From a bacterium UBA7470 (GTDB taxonomy: Bacteria > Pseudomonadota > Gammaproteobacteria > Burkholderiales > Burkholderiaceae_C): a stretch of DNA of 12,038 nt. The position numbers and the translations under genes were made by a program. The first letter of the stretch is position 1; the number at the start of each line of letters is the position of its first letter. Positions 7,803-12,038 of this stretch are shown here, piece by piece. The stretch lies in NCBI GenBank assembly GCA_002479815.1, contig DLPA01000085.1:1-12038 (forward strand), given 5' to 3'. Under the pieces are notes generated by a model. It did not search any database, was not told the DNA's origin, and saw only the letters and a list, made by a program, of their open reading frames with translations.

Positions 7803-7807
7803 TTTCG

Positions 7808-9328
7808 ATGTCCGAGATGTCTCAAAATTCCTCACCTTTATCCGAGTCTGCGTCTGTCAGTACACCGCGTCAAACAAAGTCTTCCGCCCGTTTTTGGTGG
7901 TGGTTGAAACCCTTGATCGTCGCGTTACTGATGGTGGCGCTGGGTTTATGGCTGATCCATTGGTTGCAGCCTGCAGCCTCGGTCGCCTCCGGTCGATCCG
8001 CCACAGCGCTTGCTGACAACGTGAAATTGACGACCGGTGGAAGTTGCAACGTCTATCAGGCCACTTCGACTTGTTTTGGCAAAGCCAAGCCTTTGTGCGC
8101 TGAAGACTTGGAGATGGCCAAAATTGCATGGAAATACTTCCAAAACAATTACCAGCCCACTACGGGCTTGTTCAACGCTGCTGATCGCTACCCTTCTACC
8201 ACCATGTGGGACACAGGGTCTGCATTGGCCGCTGTGGTCGCTGCACGCGAGTTAGGGCTTGTCACAGAAAAAGCCTTTGACGACTACATCATGACAATGT
8301 TGGCCACCCTCAACTCTTTAGAGTTGTTCAATGGTGAAGCTCCAAACAAGGTTTACCACACCGCGACAGGCAAAATGGTGGACTACAACAACAACCCTGC
8401 CCCCAACGGCATTGGCGTGTCGGTGTTGGATTTGGCGCGCTTAATTCACTGGCTGGATGTGTTGGGCTGCGCCCACCCCAAACACGCATTGGCAGCGCAA
8501 GAAGTGTGGCTGCGCTGGAAGTATTGTCGTCTCATCAAAGACGGTCAAATGTATGGGCTTGCACGCGAAAAAGAAGAAATCCAAGTGCTGCAAGAAGGTC
8601 GTTTGGGCTATGAGCAGTATGCAGGCAAAATTTTTGCCCGCCACGGGTTCGATCAACATATCTCGGCACGCTACGACAATCGCTTTGCCACCAAAACCGA
8701 TATTTACGGTGTGCCCATTGCCTATGACAGTCGAGATCCACGCAAGCTGGGTGCGTTCAACTACGTGGTCACAGAATCGTATGGCATGGATGCCATGGAA
8801 AATGGCATCGACGCTCAAAATCAACCGCTCATTGACAATATTTACGAAGTACAAAAGCGGCGGTGGCAAAAGACGGGACAAGTCACTGCAGTGTCAGAAG
8901 ACAACATCGACCGCGAACCTTGGTTTGTCTATAACACCATTTTTGCGGCAGGCTCACCTTGGAACGCTATCACAGATACAGGTGTGGACATGGACAAACT
9001 GCGTTCCGTATCGACCAAAGCCGCAGTTTCGTTGATGTTTTTAAAACCCGATGACCCTTACTCCCAAGTGTTGTACGACGCAGTCAAAAGCGCCTACGAT
9101 CCTGAACGCGGTTGGTATTCTGGCATCTACGAAAAAGGCTTGGGCTACAACAAGGCCATCACAGGCAATACCAACGGTGTCATTTTGACCAGTTTGCTTT
9201 ACAAAATGTATGGCCCGATCGGCCCTAAATCCAAAACTGTCTATACCCCTGACGTTTTGCAAGCCCGAAAAGGCCACTGCTTACCTGGGCAAGACACGTG
9301 TGGCACTTGTACACGCCCCACCAACTGA
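7808..9328 (+). CDS. Membrane-anchored DUF3131 protein (second paralogue, cysteine-containing)
   Basis: From the ATG at 7808 the protein has 506 residues: a polar Ser/Thr-rich start, a basic-aromatic stretch RFWWWLKP and a hydrophobic anchor (about 35-53), then the DUF3131 domain from about 98. It aligns throughout with the gene two places upstream: KIAWKYFQNN, TTGLFNAADRYPSTTMWDTG, LQEGRLGYEQY (261-271), VSEDNID (362-368) and DPERGWYSG. The two are clear paralogues, probably from a tandem duplication. This copy differs by eight cysteines in its exported part (80, 89, 97, 220, 240, 491, 498, 501) and a C-terminal tail ending in a CxxC-like cluster (CGTC), which suggests disulfides. It probably works in the periplasm on the same glycan as its paralogue. 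Enzymatic activity is inferred only. Confidence 0.85.
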   Translation: MSEMSQNSSPLSESASVSTPRQTKSSARFWWWLKPLIVALLMVALGLWLIHWLQPAASVASGRSATALADNVKLTTGGSCNVYQATSTCFGKAKPLCAEDLEMAKIAWKYFQNNYQPTTGLFNAADRYPSTTMWDTGSALAAVVAARELGLVTEKAFDDYIMTMLATLNSLELFNGEAPNKVYHTATGKMVDYNNNPAPNGIGVSVLDLARLIHWLDVLGCAHPKHALAAQEVWLRWKYCRLIKDGQMYGLAREKEEIQVLQEGRLGYEQYAGKIFARHGFDQHISARYDNRFATKTDIYGVPIAYDSRDPRKLGAFNYVVTESYGMDAMENGIDAQNQPLIDNIYEVQKRRWQKTGQVTAVSEDNIDREPWFVYNTIFAAGSPWNAITDTGVDMDKLRSVSTKAAVSLMFLKPDDPYSQVLYDAVKSAYDPERGWYSGIYEKGLGYNKAITGNTNGVILTSLLYKMYGPIGPKSKTVYTPDVLQARKGHCLPGQDTCGTCTRPTN

Positions 9329-9333
9329 AGGCG

Positions 9334-11121
9334 ATGAACGCTTTGACCTTGTTTCAGCCGTTGCTTTGCATCAGTGTTTGTACCGCCCTGTATGTACCAG
9401 CCCATGCCACCACCAACGTCCCCAGTCCTGCACTGCAAGCGCGGATGCAGCGCTTGCACTGCACCCAGGACGCATCTGAGGTGCAGCAGGTGCTGGCTGA
9501 CTGGTGTTCACCGACAAGACCGTGGCCTTTGGCGTTGCCGCAAGACCAACGCGTCGAGATTTTGGATGCCTTGTTATGGGCCATGGATCAGGCGGCAGAC
9601 CGCTTTCCGACCCTCGCCGCCACCCTAGAAAATTGCGTGTTGGGTTGGAATTTGTGTGACCTGCGCGTTCAACGCCAATGGGTGGATCGCTCTGTCAAGG
9701 GCGAGACGTGTGTTCCCACATCACCGACACCAGCAGGTTGGTTGGGGCTTAAGCAATGGGGTTTGATCGTTGACCCCCAAGTTCAGCGGCGCATTCCAGC
9801 CCGTTTGCGTCCCGCTGCGCCTGACCGTGCTGCCCATCCGCAGCAGTTGCACCGCAGCTATCACCAGCACTGTTTTCCGCACCCCGTGACAGGTCGATTG
9901 TTTGATGAGGAAACCCGTCCCACCGCGTATGGCGGGCCAAGCATGGGGTTGGGGGTACCCCTGTGTCCCCATCCGACCGCAGTCCCCCCCTTGCGCGAAC
10001 AACTTTGTCCTCCACCCCCCCCCACTGCGCCTGTGCTTACAGCGGCTGACGCATCCCCGGGGCCGACGCTTGTGCCCGAATCCAGCGCTGTGTCTGCTGC
10101 ACCTGTACCCAAAATTGCGGCTCCAGCACCCGTACCTCCCCCATCGACATCGCCTGCCCCCTCCACCTCCGTTCCCCCATCATCGGGTCGCCCAGTGGGC
10201 GTGGTGCCGCCGCGCCCTCCCGTGTCTGCAGCGGCTGCAATCTCTTTGCCACCTGCAGCCAGTGCAGCAGCGGTCGCGCGTACCCCCAGTACGCTGTCTG
10301 ATCTCAACGCCAGCGCTGCCATACTGTCCCCGTCGGCTGTGTCTGCTGCGCCAACCCAAACAGCTGCGCCTGTGCCCGATCCTGCGCTGGCGGCTCTTCC
10401 CACGCCCGTCCCCGTGGGCGTGGCCAGCGCACACGACCCAGAGTTTGGTCGTCCTGTGGCGGCCACGGCAGCCTCCACTGCAGCGGGAAGCAGTCACACC
10501 ACAGCCCTGACCCCACCGGGGGCGAATGGGTTTTCAGGAGCGTTCAGTCACGACTGGCCGCTCAATGGCAGTGGGCGCAAATTCTCTGCCACCGCCACTT
10601 GGGCGCCAGCAGAATACTGGTTCGTTCGCATGGGTGTTGCCAATGCCTACGAGCAAAAAGGCAGCCAACCGTGGTCTTACAGTTGGGGCGTGGGCTACGA
10701 CGATTGGCATCCTGGCACATGGTCCGCACAACTCAACCACTGGGGGCCTATCGCACCGGGCAAAGGGCTGGACATCAAAAACGCTGTCTTCACCACCAGC
10801 TATAAAACCGATCACGCCTCGCTCAAAGAGCGCAATATGACGCTGGCCCATGGGATTGACTTACCGGTTGGCCAGCCTCGCAACGGCAAGTTGCACAGCA
10901 CCTGGCAATGGGCGTTCTTACCGACTTGGTTTTTGCGTGTCGGCGTCAGTGCCCCTTTGCAAGGCTTATCGCCTTTGCAGTGGAGCTATGGTCTTGGTCG
11001 TTCTGACTGGCGGCCCTTTACGTGGAGTTTGGAATACAACAACTGGGGCCCTAACACCGCATTCCAACCCAACTTCAAAAAGAACGGTACCGTCACGCTG
11101 GCATGGAAGTGGGCGCATTGA
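9334..11121 (+). CDS. Exported protein with Cys-rich N-domain, Pro/Ala/Ser linker and barrel-like C-terminal repeats
   Basis: I do not recognise a named family. From the ATG at 9334 there are 595 residues. A hydrophobic start ending AHA-TT (about residue 25) looks like a signal peptide, but its n-region lacks positive charge. A GTG at 9298 would add a Lys and twelve residues, so the start is not certain. Residues 26-225 form a domain with eight cysteines (43, 58, 101, 108, 126, 180, 211, 225). Residues 226-395 are a Pro/Ala/Ser/Val linker. Residues 400-595 are rich in Trp, Tyr and Gly with alternating hydrophobics and two related units of about 60 residues, as in outer-membrane beta-strands, ending VTLAWKWAH. 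It is the last gene of the operon, five bases after the DUF3131 gene. An outer-membrane or surface protein for glycan export or anchoring is plausible. A soluble beta-rich carbohydrate-binding domain is the alternative. Confidence 0.75.
   Translation: MNALTLFQPLLCISVCTALYVPAHATTNVPSPALQARMQRLHCTQDASEVQQVLADWCSPTRPWPLALPQDQRVEILDALLWAMDQAADRFPTLAATLENCVLGWNLCDLRVQRQWVDRSVKGETCVPTSPTPAGWLGLKQWGLIVDPQVQRRIPARLRPAAPDRAAHPQQLHRSYHQHCFPHPVTGRLFDEETRPTAYGGPSMGLGVPLCPHPTAVPPLREQLCPPPPPTAPVLTAADASPGPTLVPESSAVSAAPVPKIAAPAPVPPPSTSPAPSTSVPPSSGRPVGVVPPRPPVSAAAAISLPPAASAAAVARTPSTLSDLNASAAILSPSAVSAAPTQTAAPVPDPALAALPTPVPVGVASAHDPEFGRPVAATAASTAAGSSHTTALTPPGANGFSGAFSHDWPLNGSGRKFSATATWAPAEYWFVRMGVANAYEQKGSQPWSYSWGVGYDDWHPGTWSAQLNHWGPIAPGKGLDIKNAVFTTSYKTDHASLKERNMTLAHGIDLPVGQPRNGKLHSTWQWAFLPTWFLRVGVSAPLQGLSPLQWSYGLGRSDWRPFTWSLEYNNWGPNTAFQPNFKKNGTVTLAWKWAH
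10009..10518 (+). repeat. Low-complexity Pro/Ala/Ser/Val linker
   Basis: This stretch encodes about 170 residues made almost only of Pro, Ala, Ser, Val and Thr. The unit SAVSAAP occurs twice, and the 14 bases GCTGTGTCTGCTGC recur at 10087-10100 and 10336-10349. Such linkers typically span periplasm or peptidoglycan between folded domains. The G+C-rich composition also yields long open frames on the other strand, which I take to be shadows. Confidence 0.8.
10015..10023 (+). repeat. Homopolymer tract of nine C
   Basis: Nine consecutive C bases encode part of a poly-proline run at about residues 226-230 of the last operon gene. A shorter C7 tract lies at 9984-9990. Loss of one base would shift translation into a frame that stays open to about 10510 and then stops, removing the C-terminal repeat domain. 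Phase variation is possible but not shown. Confidence 0.6.
10564..10749 (+). repeat. C-terminal protein repeat unit 1
   Basis: Residues 411-472 of the last operon protein. Without gaps in its first part, the unit aligns to unit 2 by shared K, T, W, A, W, F, R, G, V positions, and then by the block D-W-x-P-x-T-W-S-x-x-x-N-x-W-G-P. Confidence 0.7.
10876..11052 (+). repeat. C-terminal protein repeat unit 2
   Basis: Residues 515-573 of the same protein repeat the pattern of unit 1, including WFLRVGV (unit 1: WFVRMGV) and the block SDWRPFTWSLEYNNWGP (unit 1: DDWHPGTWSAQLNHWGP). The two units look like duplicated sets of beta strands. Confidence 0.7.
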
Positions 11122-11153
11122 CATCGATCAGGGATGATTGCAAAATCAATAGT

Positions 11154-11173
11154 AAAAAAAGTGAGCTGCTCAC
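11154..11173 (-). terminator. Terminator-like hairpin plus T-run, minus strand
   Basis: Read on the minus strand, this is GTGAG-CAG-CTCAC followed directly by seven T. It could end transcripts of the ApbE-like gene after they cross the whole gap. The 5-bp stem is short. Confidence 0.4.
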
Positions 11174-11198
11174 GCAATTTATATAACAGATTTGACTC

Positions 11199-11236
11199 TT
11201 TTTATAAGTAAAAAATACCTTTTTTACTTATAAAAA
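11199..11236. repeat. Perfect 17-bp A+T-rich inverted repeat
   Basis: The arms TTTTTATAAGTAAAAAA and TTTTTTACTTATAAAAA are exact reverse complements around the loop TACC. The structure could form a hairpin or cruciform on either strand and contribute to bidirectional termination. Confidence 0.75.
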
Positions 11237-11357
11237 TCACCAAAAGTGGCAAAAAACTGTGGTCACAGAGTTCAAAACTCAATCAATGGCCTTTTTTTCA
11301 ACTATTTCAGCCTATTTTTATAGTAGGAAAATGCTTTGAAGTGGCTTTTTAGTTGTG

Positions 11358-11376
11358 TAAGCAGCTCACTTTTTTT
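11358..11376 (+). terminator. Terminator-like hairpin plus T-run, plus strand
   Basis: GTAAG-CAG-CTCAC has one A-C mismatch in its 5-bp stem and is followed by seven T on the plus strand. It is the mirror copy of the minus-strand hairpin at 11154-11173 and could end the operon transcript. The outer 17-bp repeats could also pair over the long interior to form a stronger stem. Confidence 0.35.
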
Positions 11377-11412
11377 GATATCTTTTTAGAAGTATGGGTG
11401 TGCAAAATTACA

Positions 11413-11435
11413 GCGGTTTACCGCCGAAAAACCGC
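11413..11435 (-). terminator. GC-rich hairpin at the end of the ApbE-like gene
   Basis: On the minus strand GCGGTTT and AAACCGC pair perfectly over seven bases with a 9-base loop. The hairpin spans the stop codon and is followed by TGTAATTTTGC, a weak T-rich tail. It may act as a weak terminator or mRNA 3' stabiliser. Confidence 0.35.
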
Positions 11436-12038
11436 GCCGTCATGTCGGATGGCGAGGTAGCGTGCTTGTTGGGCTTCCAGCCATGCGAGGGCGGTTTCGC
11501 CTTTCAGCATGGCGATGGTTGAAAGAGCGCCTGAGGCTGATGCTGTGGGCGCTAGCACGCTGATGGATTGCCAATACTGCACAGGCCAACCGGTATGGGG
11601 GTGCAGGATATGGCAATAGCGTTGGCCTTGGTGTTCAAAGAAACGCTCGTAGTCGCCGCTGGTGGTGAGTGCGCCTTGTTGCAATGGCAATGTGGCGATG
11701 CTGTTTGCGGTGGTGGCGCTAGGTCTGGGGTGGGCAATGCTGACTTGCCACGGTTGCCCCGCCAGTTCGGGCAGGCCGTGTGTGCCCAACGCGTACAAAT
11801 CGCCCCCAAGGTTCACCAAGGCGTGACGCAAGCCATGTGCGGCCAGCACCGCCGCTGCACGATCGACGGCGTATTCTTTGCCAAAGCCGCCGATGTCCAA
11901 CTCCATGCCCGCTTGCGGCAAGTACACGCTGCCGACCGCCGTAGGGGTGGCATCCGGCAAAGCACACCGCTGCACTTGCGCCCAGCCGACCAGCGGCAAC
12001 AGCGCAGCGATGTCGTCCGAGCGTGGGAGGCGGGGCAC
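11418..12038 (-). CDS. ApbE-like FAD:protein FMN transferase, C-terminal part (5' end outside window)
   Basis: The frame is open to the window edge, giving 206 residues before the TAA complement at 11418-11420. ApbE enzymes of roughly 300-350 residues attach FMN to Thr/Ser of periplasmic redox proteins. Family blocks seen are ELDIGGFGKEYAVDR (46-60), ALVNLGGDLYALG (73-85), ALTTSGDYERFFE (123-135) and YCHILHPHTGWPV (141-153). In the usual A-D-A-L-S-T block near the C-terminus, the Asp, a metal ligand in characterised members, is Gly here (SGALST, Gly170 of the visible part), while the Thr (174) is kept. Activity may be reduced, or the ligand may be replaced. The signal peptide region and start lie outside the window. 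The gene converges on the polysaccharide operon and seems functionally unrelated. Confidence 0.88.
   Translation of the reverse strand: MPRLPRSDDIAALLPLVGWAQVQRCALPDATPTAVGSVYLPQAGMELDIGGFGKEYAVDRAAAVLAAHGLRHALVNLGGDLYALGTHGLPELAGQPWQVSIAHPRPSATTANSIATLPLQQGALTTSGDYERFFEHQGQRYCHILHPHTGWPVQYWQSISVLAPTASASGALSTIAMLKGETALAWLEAQQARYLAIRHDGAVFRR

Larger units (their letters stand above)
11154..11376. repeat. 223-bp element bounded by inverted repeats (MITE-like or structured terminator)
   Basis: Bases 11154-11170 (AAAAAAAGTGAGCTGCT) are the exact reverse complement of 11360-11376. The match continues inward to 26 bases with three differences, all transitions (11154-11179 against 11351-11376). The interior is A+T-rich and holds further hairpins. 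Size, end symmetry and composition resemble a miniature inverted-repeat element, but I found no target-site duplication. A paired terminator structure is the other explanation. Confidence 0.55.
11122..11417. other. A+T-rich convergent intergenic region
   Basis: The 296 bases between the two converging genes are visibly much richer in A+T than the genes around them and encode nothing credible. They contain outer inverted repeats (11154-11179 with 11351-11376), a perfect 17-bp hairpin (11199-11236), and small hairpins at 11257-11268 (CTGTG/CACAG) and 11268-11280 (GAGTT/AACTC). Terminator function for both genes is expected here. Confidence 0.7.

Noticed and set aside
7709..7807. ATG at 7709 as start of the second DUF3131 gene
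   Set aside because: It would overlap the upstream gene by 92 bases and place a non-export-like segment before the anchor. AAGG just before 7808 supports the later start.
9861..10478. Long Ala/Gly-rich open frame on the minus strand (about 205 residues)
   Set aside because: It is the complement of the Pro/Ala/Ser linker, where G+C-rich codons suppress stops in all frames. The protein is low-complexity and shows no start signal.
11140..11390. Clear-cut transposable element
   Set aside because: No target-site duplication and no transposase are visible, so I keep it as an inverted-repeat element of open nature rather than a mobile element call.
1..12038. CRISPR arrays, tRNA or rRNA genes, c-di-GMP riboswitch, prophage or integrase genes
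   Set aside because: No regularly spaced repeats, cloverleaf-like sequences, conserved rRNA segments or phage-type proteins were seen.

Overview
The window looks like chromosomal DNA of a betaproteobacterium, most probably Burkholderiales (a Comamonadaceae or Leptothrix/Rhodoferax-like relative). This rests on moderately high G+C coding sequence, the style of the acyltransferase and ApbE-like proteins, and dense, mostly co-directional genes. The assignment is an inference from protein style, not from a marker gene.

Layout. 1-483 is the 3' end of a PlsC-type acyltransferase gene. 484-704 is a non-coding gap carrying a near-perfect operator-like inverted repeat. 705-11121 holds eight tightly spaced plus-strand genes that read as one operon: a STAS anti-sigma-factor antagonist, an RsbW-like serine kinase/anti-sigma factor, a secreted family 2 glycoside hydrolase, a BcsA-like processive glycosyltransferase (its start overlaps the hydrolase stop by 4 bases), a membrane-anchored DUF3131 protein, a small membrane-anchored coiled-coil protein, a second DUF3131 protein, and a secreted protein with a long Pro/Ala/Ser linker and a C-terminal beta-barrel-like repeat domain. 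11122-11417 is an A+T-rich, hairpin-filled convergent gap built around a 223-bp inverted-repeat element. 11418-12038 is the 3' part of an ApbE-like flavin transferase gene on the minus strand.

How the genes may work together (inference). The central operon looks like a synthase-dependent exopolysaccharide system. The GT2 protein would polymerise and translocate a glycan through the inner membrane. The GH2 enzyme and the two DUF3131 proteins would act on it in the periplasm, the coiled-coil protein may be a scaffold, and the last protein may link to or cross the outer membrane. None of the classic cellulose partners (BcsB, BcsC, BcsZ) is present, and the synthase has no PilZ domain. The first two genes form a partner-switching pair, which suggests control by serine phosphorylation rather than direct c-di-GMP binding. 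This gene combination is the best candidate here for an undescribed system. The glycan itself cannot be told from the sequence.
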